In this document: in pieces, positions 1-7,374 of the stretch
How positions within the stretch are numbered: the first letter of the stretch is position 1
Layout: every line of letters starts with the position of its first letter
Source of the DNA: Verrucomicrobiota bacterium
Lineage (GTDB): Bacteria > Verrucomicrobiota > Verrucomicrobiia > Chthoniobacterales > UBA10450
Assembly: GCA_003219355.1 (NCBI GenBank)
Contig: QHOQ01000229.1
Span: 522-18,888, forward strand
Direction of reading: 5' to 3'
Length of the DNA: 18,367 bases
The notes under the pieces: generated by a model
The model's database searches: none
Told to the model about the DNA's origin: nothing
What the model saw: the letters and a program-made list of their open reading frames with translations, nothing else
Translations under genes and position numbers: made by a program

Positions 1-1
1 T

Positions 2-598
2 CTGCGCCGTAGCGACCTCGATCCTGATCCGATCAAGCAATTTTCAAATTGGTTCACTGCGGCAATTGAGGCCCAGATTCGCGATGTCAATGCGATGAGT
101 CTCGCTACCGCTGGGCGCGACGCAAAACCATCCGTGCGTTTGGTGTTGCTGAAAGGATTCGATCAGGACGGTTTCGTGTTCTTTACCAACTACGAAAGCG
201 AAAAAGGAAAGCAGCTCGAAGAAAACTCATACGCGGCGCTGGCGTTTTATTGGATTGAGCTGGATCGGCAAATTCGCATCAGCGGAAAAGGGAAAAAAAC
301 CTCACGTGAAGAGTCACAAACTTATTTTCATTCGCGCCCAGTCGCCAGCCAATTGAGCGCGTGGGCATCGCGTCAAAGCGAAGTGCTCGATGGACGCCGC
401 GTATTAGACGCGCGCATGGCGGAGATGACTGAGCGGTTTGGCGACAAGCCCATTCCGTTGCCGCCACACTGGGGTGGTTATCGCGTAAAACCCGATACAA
501 TGGAATTCTGGCAGGGACGGCCGAATCGCTTGCACGATCGTTTCCGTTACCGGCTGGGAAACGACGGTAACTGGCTGATTGAACGGCTGGCGCCATGA
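2..598 (+). CDS. pdxH: Pyridoxamine 5'-phosphate oxidase, 5' end cut by window edge
   Basis: FMN-dependent oxidase that converts pyridoxamine/pyridoxine 5'-phosphate to pyridoxal 5'-phosphate, the last step of vitamin B6 synthesis and salvage in the cytoplasm. The reading frame is open from base 2, beginning LRRSDLDPDPIKQF, which is the family's normal N-terminal region. The true start therefore lies left of the window, and the ATG at 95 is internal (it sits in DVNAMSLATAG). Visible family motifs in order are the FMN-contacting RLVLLKG and FFTNYESEKG, then RQIRISGKGKK, SRQSEVL, and the C-terminal substrate/dimer block PPHWGGYRV, EFWQGRPNRLHDR and ending ERLAP. About 198 residues are visible against roughly 210 for the family, so only some 10-20 are missing. 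The stop is followed after one base by the GTG of the macro-domain gene, suggesting translational coupling. Confidence 0.95.
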   Translation: MRRSDLDPDPIKQFSNWFTAAIEAQIRDVNAMSLATAGRDAKPSVRLVLLKGFDQDGFVFFTNYESEKGKQLEENSYAALAFYWIELDRQIRISGKGKKTSREESQTYFHSRPVASQLSAWASRQSEVLDGRRVLDARMAEMTERFGDKPIPLPPHWGGYRVKPDTMEFWQGRPNRLHDRFRYRLGNDGNWLIERLAP

Positions 599-599
599 G

Positions 600-1118
600 G
601 TGAAAAATTCCGAAGGTAAGATCGACATCGTCCGCGGGGACATCACCGCACTCGATGTCGATGCAATCGTGAATGCCGCGAATACGACCCTGCTCGGCGG
701 CGGCGGAGTTGATGGCGCGATCCATCGCGCTGCTGGCCCAGAGCTGCTCGCGGAATGTCGGACGCTCGGTGGCTGTGAAGTGGGCAAAGCGAAGATCACT
801 CGCGGATATAAATTGCCAGCGCGTTTCATCATTCACACGGTCGGCCCGGTTTGGAGCGGCGGCGGCCGCGGCGAAGCGGAAGTTTTGGCAAGCTGCTACC
901 GTAACTCACTGCAGCTCGCGGTTAAGAACGGAAGCAAGACGATTGCGTTTCCCGCGATCAGTTGCGGAGCATATCGCTATCCGGTTTCAGAAGCAGCGCA
1001 GATTGCCGTTAAGACGACGCGGAAGTTCCTCGCGAGCAACGATAAGATCGACAAAGTGATCTTCGTCATCACGAACGACGAAATATTGGAAGCATATCAA
1101 AGATTGTGTAGGACTTAA
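600..1118 (+). CDS. Macro-domain protein, O-acetyl-ADP-ribose deacetylase type (YmdB/MacroD-like)
   Basis: Small 172-residue single-domain protein of the MacroD/YmdB group, which binds ADP-ribose and hydrolyses O-acetyl-ADP-ribose or mono-ADP-ribosyl esters. Visible motifs are GDIT (about 13-16), NAAN (25-28), the glycine-rich catalytic loop GGGGVDGAIH (33-42, with the conserved Asp at 38) and SCGAYRYP (121-128) for the phosphate/ribose loop. I chose the GTG at 600 because it places MKNSEGKIDIVRGDIT exactly where family members begin. A TTG at 579 would add seven residues inside pdxH. No good Shine-Dalgarno is visible, and the start sits one base after the pdxH stop, so reinitiation by the same ribosome is plausible. 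The family call is firm; the physiological substrate is not known. Confidence 0.92.
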   Translation: MKNSEGKIDIVRGDITALDVDAIVNAANTTLLGGGGVDGAIHRAAGPELLAECRTLGGCEVGKAKITRGYKLPARFIIHTVGPVWSGGGRGEAEVLASCYRNSLQLAVKNGSKTIAFPAISCGAYRYPVSEAAQIAVKTTRKFLASNDKIDKVIFVITNDEILEAYQRLCRT

Positions 1119-1226
1119 AATCCGCCAACCCATGCGATAGGCGGCGATCGTAATCTTCGCAAATGAATCCCGCGGACGTGAAGAGATTCAGGGACGCATG
1201 GCGGCCATCATTTGCGATTTATTTGT

Positions 1227-1727
1227 ATGATCAATCCAAACAACGACAATCTTACGAGGGACGAACCGCTCCCAACGCCGCTGCAGTCGGACGAAGGAGA
1301 AATTGGCTCGAGTGGGCGTGAGCAGTTTCGTCGAGCACAAGGAAAAATTTCCACGGCAATGAGCCACACGTGGGAAGGAACCAAAGAGAAGGCAGGCCGC
1401 GCGCGCGAGCGTACGGAATACTTCGTACGCGAAAATCCGGTGCCAACGATCCTCGGTGCGCTAGGGCTCGGAATCGCGATTGGATTGGCGATCCGCTACG
1501 CCTCCAGTAGCGAGGACAGGACTGAAATCGACGTGAAGTCCGCGCTCGGAAACGTGAACTGGGGTCTTCTCTCGTTGCCTTTTCTTTGGCCATTCTTCAG
1601 GTCAGCCCGGCGAAAATACGAAAGCTCCGCTGAAGCGGTAAAAGATGGAGTTAAGCGCCTAAAAAAGATCGATATCGACGACTACACAAAACCGATCCGT
1701 AAACGCTGGAAGAGATGGACGCATTGA
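1227..1727 (+). CDS. DUF883/ElaB-YqjD-like membrane-anchored protein
   Basis: A 166-residue protein with a soluble, charged N-terminal half (about 1-68, rich in E, K, R) followed by YFVRENPVP and a glycine-rich hydrophobic segment (about 72-91, with Gly at 77, 80, 82, 86). This YVRENP-plus-glycine-zipper arrangement is the C-terminal anchor of DUF883/ElaB/YqjD proteins, which in E. coli sit in the inner membrane and bind ribosomes in stationary phase. Here the anchor is not terminal. It is followed by a second hydrophobic stretch, NWGLLSLPFLWPFF (111-124), and a very basic tail that includes KRLKK and ends RKRWKRWTH. The start is uncertain: the ATG at 1227 is preferred over a TTG at 1212, and neither has a strong ribosome binding site. 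The gene ends 53 bases before a convergent hydrolase. Function is inferred from architecture only. Confidence 0.75.
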   Translation: MINPNNDNLTRDEPLPTPLQSDEGEIGSSGREQFRRAQGKISTAMSHTWEGTKEKAGRARERTEYFVRENPVPTILGALGLGIAIGLAIRYASSSEDRTEIDVKSALGNVNWGLLSLPFLWPFFRSARRKYESSAEAVKDGVKRLKKIDIDDYTKPIRKRWKRWTH

Positions 1728-1780
1728 GGGTCTGTGTCGCTCCAGAGTTTTCGTGAGTTAGGTTTGTGATCGCCGATCTA

Positions 1781-2596
1781 TCAGAGCGCGAGGAACTCGT
1801 TGATGAGATCCGCGAGTGGGTGTGGATATTGGGCCATGAAAGCATGGCCGCCGCCTTTAAATTGGGCGAGCCAGGCGTCGGGGATGGCGTTGACGAGTGC
1901 TAGCGAATTGGACGCCGGGATCACTATGTCTTCGGTTCCCGTGGCAACGAGCGTGGATGTGCTTAACTCGCGGAGCCGGTCGCCGGCACCGTTGCGATGC
2001 CATGCGTCCATGGCAGCAGCCTGCCGATCGACAAGGTCGGGAGAGAGCTTTGCGCGGGCGGCGGCCACGAGGTCACCGAACTCGCTGTAGATAGAATTGG
2101 CGAGATCGCTGGAAAAGAGTACGGAGAGCAGTCGGCGAGCTTGCTCGTGGGGCGTGCCAGAAATGTCGGTCAGTTGCTTCAGGATAGTAGGCGAGGCGAC
2201 TACCGCGTCTGCTCCTCCCGGGTCGGTGGAGAGCAGGATGAGTTTGTGAACGCGGGCGGGATCGTTGAGTGCGAGGGTCTGCGCGACAAATCCACCCATC
2301 GACCATCCAAGCACGCTTGCTCGCTCGAAGCCGAGCGCCTTGATCACACGCGCCGTGTCGTCGGCGAGTTTGCCGACATCGAATGGCGCTCCGTCGTCTC
2401 TTGAGGCGCCGATGCCGCGGTTGTCGAGGAGGACGAGTTCGTTGGCGGACGCGAGCTGGCCAATGAACGATGGGTCCCAGTCGGCGCTCGTCGCCGCGAG
2501 CCCGTTGAGCAGGATTAGCGGTCGTCCGCTGCCAAGGCGACGGTAGGCGATTCGCCCGCCATCCGCCGGGATTGTCGCGATTGGCTGAGTAGCCAT
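1781..2596 (-). CDS. Alpha/beta-fold hydrolase
   Basis: A 271-residue cytoplasmic alpha/beta hydrolase with no signal peptide. The nucleophile elbow GWSMGG places Ser at about 99, the acid is Asp223 in TGTEDIVIP, and the catalytic His is about 251 in GGGHAFMAQYP. LLNGLAATSADWD (about 29-41) matches the oxyanion-hole loop, with Asn in place of the usual His of HG. DNRGIGAS (58-65) is the conserved turn after strand 4. The layout resembles 3-oxoadipate enol-lactonase, haloperoxidase or esterase members, but the substrate cannot be read from sequence. I chose the ATG at 2596 (MATQPIATIPADGG); a TTG at 2620 would add eight unlikely residues. The gene is convergent with the DUF883-like gene and divergent from resB. 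Confidence 0.9.
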   Translation of the reverse strand: MATQPIATIPADGGRIAYRRLGSGRPLILLNGLAATSADWDPSFIGQLASANELVLLDNRGIGASRDDGAPFDVGKLADDTARVIKALGFERASVLGWSMGGFVAQTLALNDPARVHKLILLSTDPGGADAVVASPTILKQLTDISGTPHEQARRLLSVLFSSDLANSIYSEFGDLVAAARAKLSPDLVDRQAAAMDAWHRNGAGDRLRELSTSTLVATGTEDIVIPASNSLALVNAIPDAWLAQFKGGGHAFMAQYPHPLADLINEFLAL

Positions 2597-2764
2597 CGGC
2601 GACCATAGGAAACCATTCAACCAGCGTCAACAAACCGGTGAGATCATCCGCCGGTAAGAGACTCGGCCCGACCATAGGCAGTTCCGCAAAAACTCCACCA
2701 TTGACTCTGAAAGCTTTCGCGAGTTGATGCGTCGCTTCACCTCGCGGAAGGTGTTGATCTTCTC

Positions 2765-4789
2765 ATGGCAAATTCGAGTTCTATCGAGCAACCCGCGTGG
2801 CAGCGCAATCCGGTTTTCGAATTTTTTGCTTCGCTCAAACTCGCGGTTGTTTTGCTTGCGGTCTTGATCATCGCCGCAATCGCCGGAACGATTTATGAAT
2901 CGAGTTTCGATGCGAAAGTCTCCCGCGCCTACGTTTATGGCGCGCCATGGTTTAATCTCTGGCTCATCCTGCTCGGGGCCAACCTTGCCGTTTCCGCTCT
3001 CTCGCGCTGGCCCTGGCGCAAACACCATCTCGCCTTTCTTATCACACATCTCGGCATCATCACGTTGCTGATCGGATCGCTTATCGGCAGAATTTGGGGA
3101 ATCGAAGGAACCATCACTCTTTTCAAAGGCGAATCGCCCACCAATCGGTTGCTTGCCGATCAGCGCCAGCTGCGCGTCCACGATGTTGACGGAATCGTAA
3201 AAGGGTATCCCGCAGAATTTTTGCATCATCCGCCAACGCCACAGCATCCACGCAATCTCGGCTGGCTCGCCTCCGGCGCGCGCCTGCAGATCGTCGATTA
3301 CGCAACAGCCATTGAAGGGAAGCTGAATCCGAAACTGCTCGCTGACGGCGGTGCGCCCGCGCTGCATTTTACAATGTCGACCGCCATGATGAACCAGCAC
3401 CTCGAAAGCTGGCTCCTTGCCGACGATCCGCAGCATGGAAATTTTTCGATGGGCCTGGCGAACATCGAATTCAAGCGCGGCGCGGCGCCGACTTCCATAT
3501 CGAGCATCGGCCTTCGCGAGACTTCGGAGGGACAGGCTAGCAAGAACGACAGTGTCGATCTTGAGGAATCCATCTTTGCGTTCAGCAAGGCGCCAGAAGA
3601 CCAGATTGGACGCGTGACGAAAGGCGGTAGCACCGGCGCGAAGGTCCGGCTTGAGCCAGCGCAAAGCGGGAACAAAGAACGCGTGCTAATTTCATTAAAT
3701 GGAAAAGAAGCAAGGTTCGATGTCGCAGAAAATCTTGGACGCGATGCCGAAATCCGCGGAACTCCGTATACTGTAAAGATCGAGAATTACTGGCCGGATT
3801 TTCGGATTCAGGATGGTCAACCAAGCTCGGTGACGGATCGGCCGAATAATCCGGCAGTCCTTGTCACGCTCCGGGGACGCGGTGTTCCGGCTACGGAGAC
3901 AGCGTCGAATTCACACGGGACCGGCACGGAGTTCAACGCCACTGGGGGTCCGCCCGCGATGCCGGCATCCGGGGCTGACGCGTTGAACCATCTAACACTT
4001 TTCGTCGCAGATGACGGCGCAATCACCTATGAACTCGCTTCCCGAAAGAATGGAAAATCCTCCGGCAAGATCGATATGAGCAAACCGCTCTCGACCGGTT
4101 GGGCGGATTGGCAGCTCGTTGTTGATAAAGCGATGCCTCACGCTGGGCAATGGATGGATTTCACGCCGGTGCAAGCGGAGAAAGCGACGACACCGCCGGC
4201 GGCAGCAAATTTGCCAGACGGTGTGCGCGTTCGCATCCAACAAAACGGCGACACATTCGAACAATGGGTCCCGGCCGGCTGGGAGATCACCGTGCCAACT
4301 TCGCCTAACGAGACCATGATTGCGTACGGCTGGAAAATTGTTGCGCTGCCGATCGGACTCGAGCTGCTCGATTTTGAAGTAAAACGCAATGAAGGGAATG
4401 ACAGTCCCGCCGGGTTCAAAAGCACGTTGCGCGTTGTTACGGCCGACGCTGAGACCGCCACCGGTTCATGCTGGATGAACAATCCGTTCAGCTATCCCGG
4501 CGCATGGTGGCGCACGTGGACGGGACTCACTTACAAAATTTCCCAGGCATCATGGAATCCGGAAAACCTTACGCAAAGCACGGTGCAGATTTTGCGCGAT
4601 CCGGGTTGGTTGCTAAAATGGATCGGTTCCCTGCTCGTCGTGATTGGTGTGTTCATGATGTTTTATCTCCAGCCCTACCGAAAACAAACCGAAGGCGAGC
4701 CGATCACGCCGACTAGTGCAAAGCCGAAAGGACAGAAGCGTCCGGCAGCTGCTGGATCGCCAAATATTCCGGCGACAGTCCAGCGTTGA
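2765..4789 (+). CDS. ResB-like cytochrome c biogenesis protein (CcsB half of a System II synthase)
   Basis: A 674-residue membrane protein matching the ResB/CcsB half of cytochrome c assembly System II, which with CcsA/ResC moves haem across the membrane and attaches it to apocytochrome c. Three N-terminal TM segments are visible (about 24-43, 62-80, 89-110), then a large extracytoplasmic region (about 115-610) and a fourth TM (about 615-635, WLLKWIGSLLVVIGVF). A 40-residue Lys/Pro-rich cytoplasmic tail follows. KHHLAFLITHLGI (His87, His88, His95) and GIEGTITLFKGE just after TM3 resemble the N-terminal half of fused CcsBA proteins of Bacteroidetes and relatives. The ATG at 2765 has GGAAGG at 2746-2751, 13 bases upstream, which is long spacing. 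No CcsA partner lies next to it; the following gene is a DUF1353 protein. Confidence 0.85.
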   Translation: MANSSSIEQPAWQRNPVFEFFASLKLAVVLLAVLIIAAIAGTIYESSFDAKVSRAYVYGAPWFNLWLILLGANLAVSALSRWPWRKHHLAFLITHLGIITLLIGSLIGRIWGIEGTITLFKGESPTNRLLADQRQLRVHDVDGIVKGYPAEFLHHPPTPQHPRNLGWLASGARLQIVDYATAIEGKLNPKLLADGGAPALHFTMSTAMMNQHLESWLLADDPQHGNFSMGLANIEFKRGAAPTSISSIGLRETSEGQASKNDSVDLEESIFAFSKAPEDQIGRVTKGGSTGAKVRLEPAQSGNKERVLISLNGKEARFDVAENLGRDAEIRGTPYTVKIENYWPDFRIQDGQPSSVTDRPNNPAVLVTLRGRGVPATETASNSHGTGTEFNATGGPPAMPASGADALNHLTLFVADDGAITYELASRKNGKSSGKIDMSKPLSTGWADWQLVVDKAMPHAGQWMDFTPVQAEKATTPPAAANLPDGVRVRIQQNGDTFEQWVPAGWEITVPTSPNETMIAYGWKIVALPIGLELLDFEVKRNEGNDSPAGFKSTLRVVTADAETATGSCWMNNPFSYPGAWWRTWTGLTYKISQASWNPENLTQSTVQILRDPGWLLKWIGSLLVVIGVFMMFYLQPYRKQTEGEPITPTSAKPKGQKRPAAAGSPNIPATVQR

Positions 4790-4824
4790 CTCGAAAGTGT
4801 TCACGAGTTGAAAGCTGGTGCAGA

Positions 4825-5508
4825 ATGTTGAACGTTTGCTCTCACATGGGAAACAGGAGAGTTATTCAATCGATCGCGTTCTTCGGCTTCATGGCGGCAT
4901 TGGCTGTATGCGCTTCCGATGACGAGCAAGCCGAAGTTTCCGGGGATGAGGGATCTGTTTCAGTCGAGTCCAAATGGGGTTCTTTCAATGGGGAGCCCGT
5001 GACCAAGTGGAACCCCGATGGGCGGACAATGACGCTGTTGACGGAATTGCGCTATACCGATCCGCGGGGGTTTGTCTGGATCGCCCCAATCGGATCGGTT
5101 GTCGATGGCGCATCCATCCCGCGCTACCTCTGGTCGATCATGGGCGGACCATTCGAAGGAAAATATCGGAATGGCTCTGTGTTGCACGACGTCGCTTACG
5201 GGGATCACAACCGTCCATGGCAGGATTGTGACCGCATGTTCTACTACGCAATGCGTTGCAGCGGCGTGAGCGCGATCGAAGCTAAGACGATATTTTATGC
5301 GCTCTACAGATTTGGGCATCACTGGAAATTTCAGATCAGACGCGCGAAGCCGGTGAAGTATGAGGGCGCTCTAGTCGCGCGAGGAGAGGAAATTCCACGC
5401 GCCATTCCGGTGAATCCGGCTGAAGTTAGCGAAGCACGCGAATGGATCAGCGACAGTGATCCGACCCTTGAGCAGATCGAGCAACGAGCCAACGCCGAAA
5501 GCCCCTGA
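4825..5508 (+). CDS. DUF1353 family protein with signal peptide
   Basis: A 227-residue protein carrying a DUF1353-type core. It has DGASIPRYLW (Asp94 onward) and GGPFEGKYRNGSVLHD (His121, Asp122), then a Tyr/Trp-rich helix region with WQDCDRMFYYAM (Asp134, Asp136). DUF1353 is widespread in phages and bacteria, and its activity is not known to me. The N-terminus has a basic patch (MGNRR) and a hydrophobic run IAFFGFMAALAVCA, a probable signal peptide cleaved near residue 30. LAVC is a poor lipobox because Val is at -1. Start options are ATG 4825, ATG 4846 (MGNRRV, a neat signal-peptide start) and a TTG at 4786 that overlaps the resB stop. I report 4825, with GAAAG at 4810-4814 as a weak ribosome binding site. 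It may be cotranscribed with resB. Confidence 0.8.
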   Translation: MLNVCSHMGNRRVIQSIAFFGFMAALAVCASDDEQAEVSGDEGSVSVESKWGSFNGEPVTKWNPDGRTMTLLTELRYTDPRGFVWIAPIGSVVDGASIPRYLWSIMGGPFEGKYRNGSVLHDVAYGDHNRPWQDCDRMFYYAMRCSGVSAIEAKTIFYALYRFGHHWKFQIRRAKPVKYEGALVARGEEIPRAIPVNPAEVSEAREWISDSDPTLEQIEQRANAESP

Positions 5509-5586
5509 GTCGAGCTTCGTGGACGGTCAAAAGCTTCTTTGCTAGTGTTTTCGGAACCGAATTCAACGAATTAGAGAAACTTTAAC

Positions 5587-5595
5587 GAGAGGAGA
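5587..5595 (+). promoter_or_regulatory. Strong Shine-Dalgarno for the 5599 gene
   Basis: The purine run GAGAGGAGA lies immediately before the ATG at 5599, with core AGGAG at 5590-5594. It is the clearest ribosome binding site in the window and fixes this start. Confidence 0.7.
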
Positions 5596-5598
5596 TTT

Positions 5599-6003
5599 AT
5601 GTTAGGCGAGAAGATCGGTGAAATGTCGGGCAAGATTAATTCGCAGCGGGTGTTGTCGAACGTGGGTGGAGGTCCGAAAATGGAAACCTCGTTTCAGGCA
5701 AACGGATCGTTGCTGGGCACAAACGTGAGAGAGACGGGCACGTATTGGACCGTTGTCCGTCTGGACGGGACACTCTACGGCGAAGGGCAAGGGGTGACGA
5801 TAACCAAGGACGGGAAAATGGCCACGTGGACAGGCCACGGCGTCGGCACGATGAAGAAAGACGGGAGCGCCACTTATCGCGGCGCTATTTATTATCAAAC
5901 TACGCCCCCGCGGTTGTCCCGGCTAAACAAGATCGCGGTACTATTCGAATACGCGGTAGGCGCAGAGGGCGACACACACTCTGAATACTGGGAATGGAAG
6001 TAG
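5599..6003 (+). CDS. Conserved hypothetical beta-rich protein, 134 aa
   Basis: A small cytoplasmic-looking protein with no signal peptide or TM segment. It is rich in Gly, Thr and Tyr, with alternating hydrophobic patterns (TYWTVVRLDGTLYGEGQGV, then MATWTGHGVGTM, then ATYRGAIYYQT) typical of an all-beta barrel. The N-terminus MLGEKIGEMSGKINSQRVL and the WEWK C-terminus look like a short conserved family seen in diverse soil bacteria, but I cannot name a function. The start is secure: a strong AGGAG at 5590-5594 sits four bases before the ATG. A 90-base gap separates it from the DUF1353 gene, so it could have its own promoter. It converges on lon, with a stem-loop (6004-6025) between them. Confidence 0.8.
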   Translation: MLGEKIGEMSGKINSQRVLSNVGGGPKMETSFQANGSLLGTNVRETGTYWTVVRLDGTLYGEGQGVTITKDGKMATWTGHGVGTMKKDGSATYRGAIYYQTTPPRLSRLNKIAVLFEYAVGAEGDTHSEYWEWK

Positions 6004-6025
6004 CTCGCAGCAAGAGCGCTGTGAG
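6004..6025. terminator. Stem-loop between convergent genes, possible terminator
   Basis: CTCGCAGC (6004-6011) pairs with GCTGTGAG (6018-6025) around a six-base loop. This gives eight pairs including one G-U on the plus-strand RNA; the minus-strand RNA would have an A-C mismatch at that point. It starts directly after the 5599 gene's stop and lies 11 bases beyond the lon stop. No T-run follows on either side, so an intrinsic terminator is only a possibility. Confidence 0.4.
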
Positions 6026-6036
6026 ATCCTAACTGC

Positions 6037-7362
6037 TTAGGCATCTTTCGACTTTGATGCGGCGCCGTCTTTGTCGAGCGCCGCGGCTAAAACTTCATCG
6101 ACGTTTTCGACCGGAACGAATTTGAGTTTCTCCTTCGCCTCTTCCGGGACATCGACAAGGTCCTTTTCGTTGAGCTTCGGAATGATGACCGTTGAAATTC
6201 CGGCCCGCATCGCGGCGAGGCTTTTTTCCTTGAGACCGCCGATCGGGAGAACCAGTCCACGCAAAGTGATTTCACCGGTCATGGCGATATCAGAACGCAC
6301 GGGCGTGTTGCTGAAGAGTGAAGCGAGAGCGGTGAACATGGCGATACCGGCCGATGGTCCATCTTTTGGCACAGCACCGGCCGGCACATGCACATGAATA
6401 TCGATCTTGCGAAAATCTTCTGGATTCGCGCCGAGTTGGCCGTCGCGACTGCGTACGAGGCTGAGAGCGGCCTGCACTGATTCTTTCATTACTTCACCGA
6501 TGTGACCGGTCAGTGTGACGTTGCCTTTGCCGGGATAACGCATCGCCTCGATATGCAGCACTTCGCCGCCGGCTGGCGTGTAAGCCAGCCCAGTGACAAC
6601 ACCCGGCTGGCTCGTTTTAAGTTTCGTCTCGCGAACGTATTTGGCCGGCCCAAGTAATTCGGCCACTAGGTCCGGTGCGACCGTTACCCGCTCGGTCTTC
6701 CCACGCGCGACCTGCGCTGCCACGGCACGACAAACTGCGCCGATTTGCCTTTCCAGTTCGCGGACCCCGGCTTCGTGCGTGTAGTCATTGATGATTCGGC
6801 GAAAGGCCTCGTCCTGCCACTCGCATTGTTCCGGCTTGAGGCCGTTTTCTTCCAGTTGCCGCCCAAGCAAATACCTTTTCGCGATCTCAAGCTTCTCCCG
6901 CTCGGTGTAGCCGGGCAGCGAGATCACTTCCATCCGGTCCCGCAGAGGTTCCGGGACACCATCCATATAATTCGCGGTCGCGATGAAGAGGACCTGCGAA
7001 AGATCGAACGGCACATCGAGGTAGCGATCCGAAAATGTATTATTTTGGCGCGGATCAAGCACTTCGAGGAGCGCGCTCGCTGGATCGCCACGGAAATCGG
7101 TGCCGATCTTGTCAATCTCATCGAGCATCATCACCGGATTGCGGGTCCCGGCGCGGCGCAGCTCTTGGATAATACGGCCGGGCATTGAAGCGATATAGGT
7201 GCGGCGGTGTCCACGGATTTCCGCTTCGTCCCGAATGCCGCCCAAACTCATGCGCACAAACTTTCGACCGAGCGCATCCGCAATCGACTGACCAAGGCTT
7301 GTCTTGCCAACACCGGGCGGCCCGAGAAAACAAAGGATCGGGCCGTGTCCTTGCGGGTTCAA
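6037..7362 (-). CDS. lon: Lon protease, C-terminal AAA+ and protease part (separate reading frame)
   Basis: A 441-residue frame with the ATPase and peptidase domains of the ATP-dependent Lon protease, which degrades misfolded and regulatory proteins in the cytoplasm. Walker A is GPPGVGKTS (14-22), Walker B is VMMLDEIDKIG (about 77-87), and the AAA+ lid follows. The catalytic dyad is intact: Ser337 in PKDGPSAG, and Lys in GGLKEKSLAA (about 380). The C-terminus DEVLAAALD is normal for the family. This part is in a different frame from the N-domain (7359-8453). Its nominal TTG start at 7362 overlaps the N-part's TGA (TTGA), with no recognisable ribosome binding site. The frame is open further upstream (DRKLNPQG), but the segment that normally precedes RKL is missing. 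It is either half of a broken lon or a polypeptide made by stop-start reinitiation. Confidence 0.9.
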   Translation of the reverse strand: MNPQGHGPILCFLGPPGVGKTSLGQSIADALGRKFVRMSLGGIRDEAEIRGHRRTYIASMPGRIIQELRRAGTRNPVMMLDEIDKIGTDFRGDPASALLEVLDPRQNNTFSDRYLDVPFDLSQVLFIATANYMDGVPEPLRDRMEVISLPGYTEREKLEIAKRYLLGRQLEENGLKPEQCEWQDEAFRRIINDYTHEAGVRELERQIGAVCRAVAAQVARGKTERVTVAPDLVAELLGPAKYVRETKLKTSQPGVVTGLAYTPAGGEVLHIEAMRYPGKGNVTLTGHIGEVMKESVQAALSLVRSRDGQLGANPEDFRKIDIHVHVPAGAVPKDGPSAGIAMFTALASLFSNTPVRSDIAMTGEITLRGLVLPIGGLKEKSLAAMRAGISTVIIPKLNEKDLVDVPEEAKEKLKFVPVENVDEVLAAALDKDGAASKSKDA

Positions 7363-7374
7363 TTTGCGATCAAT
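7359..7374 (-). other. lon: Frame disruption in lon just upstream of Walker A
   Basis: Reading the minus strand, the N-part frame gives RRLI-A-N-stop and the C-part frame gives DRKLNPQG. The last base of the Ile codon (7368) is also the first base of the Arg codon of RKL. Restoring the family pattern RRLI-(five residues)-RKLNP would need 16 more bases, and any fix needs 3n+1. Codons read in both frames around here are otherwise normal. This is a deletion relative to the family, not a one-base homopolymer slip. Confidence 0.8.

Noticed and set aside
1119..1226. CCGCC/GGCGG pairing after the macro-domain gene as a terminator
   Set aside because: The stem is only five bases with a long loop and no T-run, so it is likely chance in GC-rich sequence.
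2627..3664. 345-codon open frame on the minus strand opposite resB
   Set aside because: It lies antisense to a clear ResB protein. Its translation is rich in Arg and Cys with no domain or membrane pattern, so it is a shadow of the coding frame.
4825..5508. DUF1353 gene as a mark of a prophage remnant
   Set aside because: No other phage genes, integrase or attachment-like repeats are nearby, and the protein has a signal peptide and chromosomal neighbours.
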